Shown here: positions 9,490-17,789 of the stretch, piece by piece
Layout: every line of letters begins with the position of its first letter
How positions within the stretch are numbered: the first letter of the stretch is position 1
Assembly (NCBI RefSeq): GCF_025152745.1
Contig: NZ_CP104040.1
Span: 3,348,001 to 3,412,000, forward strand
Reading direction: 5' to 3'
Source of the DNA: Rhizobium sp. WSM4643
GTDB taxonomy: Bacteria; Pseudomonadota; Alphaproteobacteria; Rhizobiales; Rhizobiaceae
DNA length: 64,000 bases
Translations under genes and position numbers: made by a program
Notes under the pieces: model-generated
Databases searched by the model: none
What the model was told of the DNA's origin: nothing
The model's input: the letters and a program-made list of their open reading frames with translations, nothing else

Positions 9490-10512
9490 TCAGAACTCGA
9501 CGACCACCTTGCCGAAAGGCCCGCGATAGAGATGATCGAGCGCCTCAGGGAATTCGTCGAAGGCATAACGCTTGTCGATCACAGGCTTCAGCCCGGTCTG
9601 GTCGATTGCCCGCACCAGATCTTCAAGCGCACGGCGATGGCCGACGGAAATGCCCTGCACAACAGGCGCCTTGAGCAGCAACGGCCCGGTCGGGCCGGAA
9701 ACCTCGAATCCCTCGAACACGCCGATGACGGAAATGCGGCCATTGATCGCCACCGCCTTCAGCGCCTGGCCGAGATGTGGGCCGCCGACGATCTCAAGCA
9801 CGTGATCGGCCCCGTAGCCGCCGGTCAACTGATAGAGTTGTTCCACCCAGTCGCCCTCATGGCGATTGATCGCGTGATCGGCGCCGAGGGCAACGGCGCG
9901 GCCGAGCTTCTCCGCGCTGCCTGATGTGATGAAGACCTCCGCACCATGCGCCTTGGCGATCTGCAGACCGAAGAGCGCCACCCCGCCGGTGCCTTCCACC
10001 AGCACCTTGTCGCCGGCCTTCAGACCGCCGCGTTCGATCAGTGCGAACCAGGCAGTCAGCCCGGCGCAGGGCAAGGTGCTCGCCTGCGCCGCATCCAGCG
10101 TGTCAGGCGCGCGTGAATACCATTCTTCGGAAAGCACGGTGTATTGCGAGAGGACGCCGGGATAAAAGCCGCCGCGCGTCTTGTAAGGCGGCGTGCGCGC
10201 ATCGCCTAACCCGCGTCCGTCGATCCAGTCGGGCGAAAACGTCGAGATGACCCGATCGCCCGGCTTGAAACGGCTGACCTCCGGTCCGACTGCCTCGACG
10301 ACCCCCGCCATATCGGAAGCCGGCACGAAGGGAAATTGCAGCGGCAACCCCATGCCGCTCTCCATCACCAGTCGGTCGCGGAAATTGAGCGAAACGGCTT
10401 CCGTCCGCACCAGAACCCTGTTTCCCGAAACCGGCTCGAGCCTCCGCTCGCCGATCGTCAGCTGGCGCTCCGGTCCAACCGCGTCGATCTGCCATTGCCG
10501 TGTTGTTTGCAT
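9490..10512 (-). CDS. Zinc-type/quinone-type alcohol dehydrogenase (MDR superfamily)
   Basis: A 340-residue medium-chain dehydrogenase/reductase. The GroES-like part includes VSLNFRDRLVMESG and PFVPASDMAGVVEAVGPEVS; the Rossmann part includes the NAD(P) loop VLVEGTGGVALFGLQIAKAHGA. The catalytic zinc Cys/His ligands are not in standard places, so it resembles the zinc-independent quinone-oxidoreductase branch. The substrate is unknown. The start at 10512 follows AAGGAG; the frame is open to 10545 but without support. It is divergently transcribed from a LysR gene, and the gap holds an inverted repeat, so LysR control is likely. Confidence 0.87.
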   Translation of the reverse strand: MQTTRQWQIDAVGPERQLTIGERRLEPVSGNRVLVRTEAVSLNFRDRLVMESGMGLPLQFPFVPASDMAGVVEAVGPEVSRFKPGDRVISTFSPDWIDGRGLGDARTPPYKTRGGFYPGVLSQYTVLSEEWYSRAPDTLDAAQASTLPCAGLTAWFALIERGGLKAGDKVLVEGTGGVALFGLQIAKAHGAEVFITSGSAEKLGRAVALGADHAINRHEGDWVEQLYQLTGGYGADHVLEIVGGPHLGQALKAVAINGRISVIGVFEGFEVSGPTGPLLLKAPVVQGISVGHRRALEDLVRAIDQTGLKPVIDKRYAFDEFPEALDHLYRGPFGKVVVEF

Positions 10513-10562
10513 TGCCTTGCTCCTTGTCCATTGCAGGGAGCACAAGGATATCGTTGAATATT

Positions 10563-10577
10563 TCGCACCAGTTGCGA
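10563..10577. promoter_or_regulatory. Inverted repeat between the ADH and LysR genes, probable LysR operator
   Basis: TCGCA-CCAGT-TGCGA is a perfect five-base inverted repeat with AT-rich flanks, lying in the 101-base gap between the two divergent starts. LysR regulators typically bind such imperfect palindromes beside their own gene. Operator function is inferred from position and symmetry only. Confidence 0.45.
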
Positions 10578-10613
10578 TATTAATTCACCAGAATGGTTCC
10601 AAAGAGGAAACAA

Positions 10614-11513
10614 ATGGAACAGCTGAAGGGTATCTCGATCTTCGTCGAAGCCGTCGAGGCTGGTGGCTTTTCGGCTGCCGCCGAGCGGCTCCATCTCACG
10701 CGTTCGGCCGTCGGCAAGACGATCGCACGTCTGGAACAGCGTCTCGGCGTGCGCCTCTTCAACCGTACGACACGCATGCAGAGCCTTACCGAGGAAGGCC
10801 GATTCTTCTACGAGCGCTGCCTGCGGGCGATCGAGGAAATCCGCCTCGGGGAAGCCATGCTGGAATCCGGCCGGCGTGACGTGCGCGGCCGATTGCGCAT
10901 CTCGATGCCCGTGCTTTTCGGCCGCCACTGCATCGCGCCGATCCTCGCACGCCTGCTCGATGAACATCCGAACCTCGAACTCGACCTTTCCTTCAACGAC
11001 CGTATCGTCGACCTGCTCGAGGACGGGTTCGATCTTGTCATCCGCAACGGACCGCTGAAGGACAATCCGGATCTGATGGCCCGGGCGATCGCGCGCCAGC
11101 GCATGACCGTCTGCGCATCGCCCGCCTATCTGGAAAAACATGGCGCACCGCAGACGGTCTTCGATATTCCGCGGTATGAGGGCATCGTCTACAGGCGGGG
11201 CGATGATGACAAAGGTTGGATCTTTCCGACTGCGGCTGATCCCGGGCGGCGGCTGGTGCCAAAGGCGCGACTTCGGCTCGACGACCTCGCTTCGATTTCC
11301 GATGCCGCCGTCGCCGGGCGCGGTCTTGCCTGGCTGCCCTGCTGGCTGGTCCGCGAGGAGGTGCTGGCGGGCCGGCTCATTCAGGTATTGAAGCACGAAC
11401 CGGCCAATATCTCCGATGCCCATGCCGTTTGGCTGCGCTCACCGGTCATGCTGCCGAAGGTGCGGCTCGCGATCGATACGCTCGCTGCGGGATTGCCGGC
11501 AATGATGGGCTGA
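10614..11513 (+). CDS. LysR-family transcriptional regulator
   Basis: A 299-residue LTTR. The N-terminal winged helix-turn-helix reads FVEAVEAGGFSAAAERLHLT followed by SAVGKTIARLEQRLGVRLFNRTTR, and the rest is a periplasmic-binding-protein-like effector domain that begins at GRLRISMPVLFG. ATG at 10614 is preferred over the frame's earlier ATG at 10593 because AGAGGA sits just upstream. It is divergent from the alcohol dehydrogenase gene, which is its likely target; the inducer is unknown. Confidence 0.9.
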   Translation: MEQLKGISIFVEAVEAGGFSAAAERLHLTRSAVGKTIARLEQRLGVRLFNRTTRMQSLTEEGRFFYERCLRAIEEIRLGEAMLESGRRDVRGRLRISMPVLFGRHCIAPILARLLDEHPNLELDLSFNDRIVDLLEDGFDLVIRNGPLKDNPDLMARAIARQRMTVCASPAYLEKHGAPQTVFDIPRYEGIVYRRGDDDKGWIFPTAADPGRRLVPKARLRLDDLASISDAAVAGRGLAWLPCWLVREEVLAGRLIQVLKHEPANISDAHAVWLRSPVMLPKVRLAIDTLAAGLPAMMG

Positions 11514-11654
11514 AGCGCTCGCCGCGGGTCTGCGAGCGACTAGAAACCCATGCTATTCCTAGGCGTTTCTCTGGAAATAACGCGATGGCGCAGTACATCC
11601 GCTCATTCACCGTCCACTGTGGGCGGCCGCCATATCACTCGGAAAAACGTCAGC

Positions 11655-12014
11655 ATGTCACTTTGCAGCGCCCTGGTGGAAAACAATCTAGTCGTCGCCA
11701 TGAATGGCGAGGATATCCTGCGCCGTTTAGGCGCCGACGTGGCAACGGCGCCAAGTGTCGCCGAAGCGATTGAGATCCTGACCGGACAGTCCTTCGATCT
11801 GGCGCTTCTTGACGTCGATCTTGGCGATGAGACGAGTTTCGGGATTGCCGATCGACTGGCTGCTGACGGCGTGCCCTTCTTATTTGCCACGGGGTATGGG
11901 GAGGGCATCGCTCAGGCGAGTAGCCACTCCGACGCGCCCGTGCTGCAGAAGCCTTATACGATGGAGGGCATGACGCATATTCTTGCCCGGGTGTCGCTTC
12001 CGAGGAGAGGGTAA
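11655..12014 (+). CDS. Orphan response-regulator receiver domain, partly degenerate
   Basis: A protein of about 119 residues with a CheY-like fold. ALVENNLVVAMNGEDIL is the first strand and helix, LLDVDLGDE carries the phospho-acceptor Asp, FATGYGE the Thr switch region and QKPYT the conserved Lys. The N-terminal acidic pair, usually VEDN or VDDE, reads VENN, so Mg binding may be weakened. The frame is open from 11550, but nothing recognisable lies ahead of 11655, and no clear ribosome site is seen. It resembles the receiver that ends rhizobial hybrid kinases and may be a remnant of one. No kinase is adjacent. Confidence 0.6.
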   Translation: MSLCSALVENNLVVAMNGEDILRRLGADVATAPSVAEAIEILTGQSFDLALLDVDLGDETSFGIADRLAADGVPFLFATGYGEGIAQASSHSDAPVLQKPYTMEGMTHILARVSLPRRG

Positions 12015-12018
12015 AGCC

Positions 12019-12696
12019 TCATCCTCCAAGGGTATCCGGTCGCAGCCCACCGATGAAGAGCTGTTCCAGAAACCGCGCCGCATCCTCGAAGCGCCCCTCG
12101 CCCGAATGTTCCTGCCCCAGCACAGCACGCACCTGAACGTCGAAGTCCGCGTAATGCTGCGTCGTCGACCAGATGGAGAAGATCAGGTGGTAGGGATCGC
12201 ATTTGACGATCTTGCCTGATGTCGCCCAGGCGCGGATGACCTCCGCCTTCTCGTCGACCAGTTCCTTCAGCGGCCCCTTCAACTCGTCTTCGATATGTGG
12301 CGCGCCCTGCAGCACCTCGTTGGCGAAGAGCCGGCTCTCGCGGGGAAAATCGCGGGCCATCTCCAGCTTGCGGCGGATGTAGCTGCGGATTTCCGTCTCT
12401 GGATTGCCTTCGGCGTCGAAGGCGCGGAGCGGCTCCAGCCAAGTGTAAAGTACCCGGTCGATCAGCGCCCGGTGCATGGCTTCCTTGGTGCGGAAATAAT
12501 AGAGCAAGTTGGGTTTCGACATGCCGGCCACTTCGGCAATCTGATCGATTGTCGAGCCGCGAAAGCCGCTTGCCGAAAACACATCGAGCGCAGCTTCCAG
12601 GATCTGCTCTTCCTTCTCTTCCTGGATTCGCGTCCGCCTCAGGGTTTTCGCTGCTCTCGGTATTGTCACAGGCTGTCGTTTCCCCTTGAAATTCAA
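12019..12696 (-). CDS. rutR: TetR-family regulator of pyrimidine catabolism, RutR-like
   Basis: A 225-residue TetR protein with the N-terminal helix-turn-helix FRGSTIDQIAEVAGMSKPNL and the C-terminal layout of the RutR/YcdC branch (FANEVLQGAPHIEDELKGPL and CDPYHLIFSIWSTTQHYADF). E. coli RutR binds uracil and controls pyrimidine use. Here the gene is divergent from the amidohydrolase/dihydropyrimidinase operon, which fits the same role. A TTTACC-N4-GGTCAA palindrome lies in the gap. Effector identity is inferred from the family. Confidence 0.87.
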   Translation of the reverse strand: MNFKGKRQPVTIPRAAKTLRRTRIQEEKEEQILEAALDVFSASGFRGSTIDQIAEVAGMSKPNLLYYFRTKEAMHRALIDRVLYTWLEPLRAFDAEGNPETEIRSYIRRKLEMARDFPRESRLFANEVLQGAPHIEDELKGPLKELVDEKAEVIRAWATSGKIVKCDPYHLIFSIWSTTQHYADFDVQVRAVLGQEHSGEGRFEDAARFLEQLFIGGLRPDTLGG

Positions 12697-12814
12697 CTTC
12701 TTCGCTCAAGTTTTGGCTAGGGACGACCCTCGCCGCTTCCTTGAGCAACTGCCCGCATTTTTATCGGCAATTTTCGTGATTTTCGTCTTGAGCCCGGCGA
12801 TGGAAGTTGTAATG

Positions 12815-12830
12815 TTTACCAATCGGTCAA
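12815..12830. promoter_or_regulatory. RutR-type operator palindrome
   Basis: TTTACC-AATC-GGTCAA matches the E. coli RutR consensus half-sites TTGACC/GGTCAA with a four-base spacer and one mismatch. It lies in the 276-base gap between the rutR-like gene and the amidohydrolase gene, where an operator controlling both directions would sit. The sequence is seen directly; binding is inferred. Confidence 0.65.
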
Positions 12831-12972
12831 ATTATCCGTCAGATGTAAAACAAAGGCAACTGGCGATTTTCCGGCGCTCGACAAAACCAATAAGGGGGCG
12901 CAGGAAAGGACCACGGGAACGAGCGGGCATGCCTCTTTGCATGACTGCCGCAAACAGGTGAGGGCATAAAGA

Positions 12973-14226
12973 ATGGTGGCAGCACCAGGCGAGAACATGC
13001 GCGTCAATGGCGACCGTCTCTGGGACAGTCTCATGGACATGGCGAAGATCGGCCCCGGCATAGCAGGCGGCAACAACCGCCAGACACTGACAGATGCCGA
13101 TGCGCAGGGCCGCAGTCTTTTCAAAAGATGGTGTGACGATGCCGGTTTGACCATGGGTGTCGACCGGATGGGCACGATGTTCGCCGCCCGCCCCGGCACC
13201 GATCCCGATGCCTTGCCGGTCTATGTCGGCTCGCATCTCGATACCCAGCCGACCGGCGGCAAATATGACGGCGTGCTCGGCGTGCTTGCGGCCCTCGAAG
13301 TCGTGCGCACGATGAACGATCTCGGCATCAAGACCAAACATCCGATCGTCGTCACCAATTGGACGAATGAGGAAGGCGCGCGTTTTGCCCCTGCCATGCT
13401 GGCGTCAGGCGTCTTCGCCGGCGTGCACAGCCTGGACTTTGCCTATAATCGCAGGGACCCCGAGGGCAATCTGTTCGGCGACGAATTGAAGCGTATCGGC
13501 TGGGTCGGCGACGAAGAGGTCGGCGCCCGCAAGATGCACGCCTATTTCGAATATCACATCGAGCAGGGACCGATCCTCGAAGCCGAGGAAAAGCAGATCG
13601 GCGTCGTCACCCATTGCCAGGGCCTCTGGTGGCTGGAATTCACACTGACCGGCAAGGAAGCCCATACCGGCTCGACGCCGATGAACCTGCGCGTCAATGC
13701 CGGCCTCGCCATGGCCCGCATTCTGGAAATGGTCCAGGACGTGGCGATGGGCGAACAGCCGGGTGCCGTCGGCGGTGTCGGCCAGGTGTTCTTCTCGCCG
13801 AATTCCCGCAACGTGCTACCCGGCAAGGTGGTCTTCACCGTCGACATCCGCTCGCCCGACAAGGAGAAGCTCGACCGTATGCGGGCAAAGATCGAGGCAA
13901 AGGCGCCTGAGATCACCAATGCACTCGGCGTCGGCTGTTCCATCGAGGCGATCGGCCACTTCGAACCGATCACCTTCGATCCGAAACTGGTCACGTCGGT
14001 GCGCGAAGCCGCCGAGCGGCTCGGCTACAGCCACATGAACATCATCTCCGGCGCCGGCCATGACGCCTGCTGGGCCGCCAAAGTGGCACCTGCGACGATG
14101 GTCATGTGCCCCTGCGTCGGCGGGCTCTCGCATAACGAGGCGGAAGAAATCTCCAAGGAATGGGCGACGGCGGGCGCCGATGTGCTGTTTCATGCGGTGG
14201 TCGAGACGGCGGAGATTGTGGTGTGA
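12973..14226 (+). CDS. N-carbamoyl-beta-alanine amidohydrolase / Zn-dependent hydantoinase-carbamoylase
   Basis: A 417-residue M20-family hydrolase expected to cleave N-carbamoyl-beta-alanine (or N-carbamoyl amino acids) to the amine, CO2 and ammonia, the last step of reductive pyrimidine breakdown. GSHLDTQPTGGKYDGVLGV carries the first metal His and the bridging Asp, NWTNEEGARFAPAM the catalytic and metal Glu residues, and GAGHDACW a late metal His. EAHTGSTPMNLRVNA marks the dimerisation lid. It starts the operon after the rutR-like gene. Its TGA overlaps the ATG of the following DUF559 reading frame by one base. Confidence 0.9.
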   Translation: MVAAPGENMRVNGDRLWDSLMDMAKIGPGIAGGNNRQTLTDADAQGRSLFKRWCDDAGLTMGVDRMGTMFAARPGTDPDALPVYVGSHLDTQPTGGKYDGVLGVLAALEVVRTMNDLGIKTKHPIVVTNWTNEEGARFAPAMLASGVFAGVHSLDFAYNRRDPEGNLFGDELKRIGWVGDEEVGARKMHAYFEYHIEQGPILEAEEKQIGVVTHCQGLWWLEFTLTGKEAHTGSTPMNLRVNAGLAMARILEMVQDVAMGEQPGAVGGVGQVFFSPNSRNVLPGKVVFTVDIRSPDKEKLDRMRAKIEAKAPEITNALGVGCSIEAIGHFEPITFDPKLVTSVREAAERLGYSHMNIISGAGHDACWAAKVAPATMVMCPCVGGLSHNEAEEISKEWATAGADVLFHAVVETAEIVV

Positions 14227-14810
14227 TGGCTTATGTCGAGCCCGGAGCCCCCTCATCCGACCCTTCGGGCCACCTTCTCCCCGCTGGGGAGAAGGGATCG
14301 GTAGACGTCGCGGTCTCCCCCTTCTCCCCTCGGGGAGAAGGTGCCCGAAGGGCGGATGAGGGGGCTCCGGGCGCGACGAAAATTATCAAGCAGGATATCC
14401 GGAAACATCGCACCAACAAGACCGACCAGGCCAGAACGCTTCGCCGCAAAGAAACTGAAGAGGAATACCACCTCTGGAGCGACCTCCGCGCCCGCCGCTT
14501 GAATGGCTATAAGGTTGCAAGGCAAGTTCCCCTCGGCCCATTCATCGTCGATTTCCTCTGTCGTGAACAACGATTGATCGTCGAAGTCGACGGCTTCCAG
14601 CATGCCGATAGCACGTCGGATCAGCGCCGAACTGAATGGCTCAATGTGAATGGCTATTCCGTCCTACGCTTCTGGAATCGGGAAATCTCGCGCGAACGTC
14701 GCTCAGTACTCGAAACGATTCTAGCTGCCTTGCAGGGCCGGATCGAGGTCAGCTCAGAACTGCTCGGCTTCTATTCGCCGGCCCAAACTGCAGACAAGAA
14801 CGGGGAATGA
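14226..14810 (+). CDS. DUF559 nuclease-like protein whose frame runs through a palindromic repeat
   Basis: The recognisable DUF559 domain covers the last ~130 residues. LRRKETEEEYHLWSDLRARR is its N-terminal helix, VPLGPFIVDFLCREQRLIVE then VDG is the PD-(D/E)XK-like core, and VLRFWNREI the late strand. These proteins resemble very-short-patch-repair and restriction nucleases; function is unknown. The only in-frame start is ATG at 14226; codons for about residues 6-49 are the palindromic repeat (14241-14371), which stays open in this frame. A non-standard start after the repeat cannot be excluded. The stop overlaps ATG 14807 and lies close to the chosen dihydropyrimidinase start, so translation is probably coupled. 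Confidence 0.75.
   Translation: MAYVEPGAPSSDPSGHLLPAGEKGSVDVAVSPFSPRGEGARRADEGAPGATKIIKQDIRKHRTNKTDQARTLRRKETEEEYHLWSDLRARRLNGYKVARQVPLGPFIVDFLCREQRLIVEVDGFQHADSTSDQRRTEWLNVNGYSVLRFWNREISRERRSVLETILAALQGRIEVSSELLGFYSPAQTADKNGE
14241..14371. repeat. RIME-type rhizobial palindromic element
   Basis: A 131-base inverted repeat bounded by CCCGGAG and CTCCGGG. Its arms contain CCCTCATCCG, ACCTTCTCCCC and their complements, the composition of Rhizobium intergenic mosaic elements. It could fold into a very long hairpin in the mRNA of the operon. It lies within the DUF559 reading frame. Confidence 0.85.
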
Positions 14811-14812
14811 TC

Positions 14813-16267
14813 ATGACCACAGTCATCAAGAACGGCACCATCGTCACGGCCGACCTCACCTACAAGGCTGACGTGAAAATCGACGGCGGCAAGATCATCG
14901 AGATCGGGCAGAATCTCTCGGGCGACGAGACGCTGGATGCCACGGGCTGTTACGTCATGCCCGGCGGCATCGATCCGCACACTCATCTCGAAATGCCCTT
15001 CATGGGCACCTATTCCTCCGACGATTTCGAAAGCGGCACGCGCGCCGCCCTTTCCGGCGGCACCACCATGGTGGTTGATTTTGCCCTGCCCGCTCCCGGC
15101 CAGTCGCTGCTCGAAGCGCTGACCATGTGGGACAACAAATCGACCCGCGCCAATTGCGATTATTCCTTCCACATGGCAGTCACCTGGTGGAGTGAGCAGG
15201 TCTTCAAGGAAATGGAGACCATCGTCCGCGACAAGGGCATCAACACCTTCAAGCACTTCATGGCGTATAAGGGCGCGCTGATGGTCGACGATGACGAAAT
15301 GTTCGCCTCCTTCCAGCGCTGCGCCGAACTCGGCGCCCTGCCGCTAGTGCACGCCGAAAACGGCGACGTCGTCGCCTCGATGTCGGCAAAGCTGCTCGCC
15401 GAGGGCAATAACGGCCCCGAGGCGCACGCCTATTCCCGGCCCGCCGAAGTCGAAGGTGAAGCGACCAACCGCGCCATCATGATCGCCGACATGGCCGGCT
15501 GCCCGGTCTATATCGTCCACACCTCTTGCGAACAGGCGCACGAGGCGATCCGCCGTGCGCGCAGCAAGGGCATGCGCGTCTATGGCGAACCGCTGATCCA
15601 GCACCTGACGCTCGACGAGAGCGAATATTCCAATCCCGACTGGGATCATGCGGCCCGCCGGGTGATGTCGCCGCCCTTCCGCAACAAGCAGCATCAGGAT
15701 TCGCTCTGGGCAGGTCTCGCCTCCGGCTCGCTGCAGGTCGTCGCCACTGACCATTGCGCCTTCACCACGGCGCAGAAGCGCTTCGGCGTTGGCGATTTCA
15801 CCAAGATCCCGAACGGCACCGGCGGCCTCGAAGACCGCATGCCGATGCTCTGGACGCATGGTGTCAACACCGGGCGGCTGACGATGAACGAATTCGTCGC
15901 CGTCACATCGACCAACATCGCCAAGATCCTCAACATCTATCCCAAGAAGGGCGCAATCCTTGTCGGCGCCGATGCCGATATCGTCGTCTGGGACCCGCAA
16001 CGTTCCAAGACCATTTCGTCCAAAGCCCAGCAGTCGGCGATCGACTACAACGTCTTCGAAGGCAAGGAAGTGACCGGCCTGCCGCGCTATACGCTGACGC
16101 GCGGCGTCCTCGCGATCGAGGAAGGCGCGATCAAGACCCGCCAGGGCCACGGCGAATTCGTCAGGCGCGAGCCGGTCACGGCCGTCAGCAAGGCGCTTTC
16201 CCAGTGGAAGGATATCACCGCACCGCGCAAGGTGACGCGTAGCGGCATTCCGGCAAGCGGCGTATGA
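14813..16267 (+). CDS. hydA: Dihydropyrimidinase (D-hydantoinase)
   Basis: A 484-residue cyclic amidohydrolase that opens dihydrouracil/dihydrothymine or 5-substituted hydantoins. The binuclear metal site is seen: GIDPHTHLEMPF (two His), the carboxylated Lys in FKHFMAYKGALM, LVHAENGD, YIVHTSCEQAHEA, and the Asp in VATDHCAF. ATG at 14813 is chosen, with GGGGAA seven bases upstream; ATG 14807 in the same frame is an alternative and overlaps the DUF559 stop. Its product is the substrate of the upstream amidohydrolase, so the two form a two-step pathway. Dihydropyrimidine dehydrogenase, the first step, is not in the window. Confidence 0.93.
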   Translation: MTTVIKNGTIVTADLTYKADVKIDGGKIIEIGQNLSGDETLDATGCYVMPGGIDPHTHLEMPFMGTYSSDDFESGTRAALSGGTTMVVDFALPAPGQSLLEALTMWDNKSTRANCDYSFHMAVTWWSEQVFKEMETIVRDKGINTFKHFMAYKGALMVDDDEMFASFQRCAELGALPLVHAENGDVVASMSAKLLAEGNNGPEAHAYSRPAEVEGEATNRAIMIADMAGCPVYIVHTSCEQAHEAIRRARSKGMRVYGEPLIQHLTLDESEYSNPDWDHAARRVMSPPFRNKQHQDSLWAGLASGSLQVVATDHCAFTTAQKRFGVGDFTKIPNGTGGLEDRMPMLWTHGVNTGRLTMNEFVAVTSTNIAKILNIYPKKGAILVGADADIVVWDPQRSKTISSKAQQSAIDYNVFEGKEVTGLPRYTLTRGVLAIEEGAIKTRQGHGEFVRREPVTAVSKALSQWKDITAPRKVTRSGIPASGV

Positions 16268-16325
16268 CGATGGCGCATGACGATACGGCCATCAATCGGG
16301 GACCGCTGCCTCTATGCCAATGACC

Positions 16326-16739
16326 TCACGCCGGCACCAAAGCGTCCAACTCCGGCAGAAGCACGACGCTTTCCTGCTCGTTCGGATCGGTGCGCGCGAT
16401 GATCGCTGTGCACGGCGTGCTGCTGAGGTTGGCCGGCAGGTGCGGCACGCCGGCCGGGATATAGAAAAGTTCGCCGGCATGAACGATGACGTGATGCTCG
16501 AGCCGGTCTCCGTACCAGGTATGAGCCTCGCCGGAGAGCATGTAGATCGCCGTCTCGTGCGCCTCGTGCAGATGCGCCTTGGCGCGCACGCCGGGCGGGA
16601 TCGTCAAAAGATGCATGCAGATGCCCTTGGCGCCGACCGTTTCGGCGGCGATGCCTGCGAAATAGCTCAGCCCCTGCTTGCCGTCATAGGCATGATTGGG
16701 GCGAACGATGTGGCAGGTGGGCTTTGATGTCACGTCCAT
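16326..16739 (-). CDS. Cupin-domain protein
   Basis: A single-domain cupin of 137 residues. Motif 1 is KAHLHEAHETAIYMLSGEAH (two His and a Glu for metal) and motif 2 is ELFYIPAGVPHLPANL (the late His). A conserved metal site suggests an enzyme or sensor of small molecules rather than a storage protein. It is the only minus-strand gene within the pyrimidine locus and is divergent from the transporter ATPase gene. The substrate is unknown; a role in handling a pyrimidine or hydantoin intermediate is only a guess from location. ATG 16745 is an alternative start. Confidence 0.82.
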   Translation of the reverse strand: MDVTSKPTCHIVRPNHAYDGKQGLSYFAGIAAETVGAKGICMHLLTIPPGVRAKAHLHEAHETAIYMLSGEAHTWYGDRLEHHVIVHAGELFYIPAGVPHLPANLSSTPCTAIIARTDPNEQESVVLLPELDALVPA

Positions 16740-16833
16740 CCTCATCCTCCATGGAGTGTGTCGTCGATAAAACCGGCGGTAATGATAGCACGCAAACCGC
16801 GTTCAAGCGGGGAAAACAAGACTGGTCGCATTG

Positions 16834-17610
16834 ATGCAAGCACCCTCCGTCGTATCCGCCAAGGATCTCTGTCTCACCTACCAGGCCAATGATGGCCCGG
16901 TGAGTGCACTGAGCAATGTCAATCTCGATGTCCGCAAGGGCGATTTCGTCTCTTTCATTGGCCCGTCGGGCTGCGGCAAGACCACCTTCCTGCGTGTCAT
17001 CGCCGATCTCGAAAAGAGCACCTCGGGCGAGATCTCGATCAACGGCATGACACCGGAGGAGGCGCGCAAGGCCCGCGCCTACGGTTATGTCTTCCAGGCG
17101 CCGGCGCTCTATCCCTGGCGCACCATCGAAAACAACATCGCTCTGCCCTTGGAGATTATGGGCTATTCCGGCGCCGAGCGGACGCGGCGCATCGCCGAAG
17201 CGCTCGATCTCGTCAGTCTTTCGGGCTTCGAGAAGAAATTCCCCTGGCAGCTTTCCGGCGGCATGCAGCAGCGGGCCTCGATCGCCCGCGCACTCGCCTT
17301 CGACGCGGACCTGCTGCTGATGGATGAGCCCTTCGGCGCCTTGGACGAGATCGTCCGCGACCATCTGAATGAAGAGCTGCTGAAACTCTGGACCCGTACG
17401 AACAAGACGATCTGCTTCGTCACCCATTCCATCCCCGAGGCGGTCTATCTCTCGACCAAGATCGTGGTGATGTCTCCGCGACCGGGCCGGGTGACCGATG
17501 TGATCGACTCGACCCTGCCGGCCGAGCGCCCACTCGACATCCGCGAAACCCCCGAGTTCCTGGAGATTGCCCACCGCGTTCGCGAGGGACTGAGGACGGG
17601 ACACGCATGA
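16834..17610 (+). CDS. ABC transporter ATP-binding protein, NitT/TauT type
   Basis: A 258-residue ATPase with Walker A GPSGCGKTT, signature LSGGMQQRASIARAL and Walker B LLLMDEPFGALDE, followed by the switch His in FVTHSIPEA. The GRVTDVIDSTLP tail is typical of nitrate/taurine/pyrimidine-type importers. It is the first gene of a four-gene transporter (two permeases and a binding protein follow), interrupted only by a palindromic repeat and a DUF559 gene. By location the import substrate is probably a pyrimidine, hydantoin or related compound. A TTG three bases before the ATG is also in frame. Confidence 0.92.
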   Translation: MQAPSVVSAKDLCLTYQANDGPVSALSNVNLDVRKGDFVSFIGPSGCGKTTFLRVIADLEKSTSGEISINGMTPEEARKARAYGYVFQAPALYPWRTIENNIALPLEIMGYSGAERTRRIAEALDLVSLSGFEKKFPWQLSGGMQQRASIARALAFDADLLLMDEPFGALDEIVRDHLNEELLKLWTRTNKTICFVTHSIPEAVYLSTKIVVMSPRPGRVTDVIDSTLPAERPLDIRETPEFLEIAHRVREGLRTGHA

Positions 17611-17634
17611 GGCGCGGGCGCGTGTTGTTTGGCA

Positions 17635-17787
17635 AGACCCCTCCCCAACCCCTCCCCACAAGGGGGAGGGGCAAACACGCGGCGCTCGCTGAATTCTCCA
17701 TGGAATGTCGCGGGAGAGCGCTGCCGCCACCCGCGGGTTCGACCGTTAAGTCCCTCCCCCTTGTGGGGAGGGGTTGGGGAGGGGTCT
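17635..17787. repeat. Long palindromic rhizobial element, CCCCTCCCC type, copy 1
   Basis: Two 36-base arms (17635-17670 and 17752-17787) are near-perfect inverted copies built from AGACCCCTCCCCAACCCC and CTCCCCACAAGGGGGAGGG, separated by about 80 bases. A second copy is at 35884-36037 with a different centre. The right arm ends three bases before the following DUF559 ATG, and its GGGGAGGGG probably serves as that gene's ribosome site. Confidence 0.9.
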
Positions 17788-17789
17788 AG

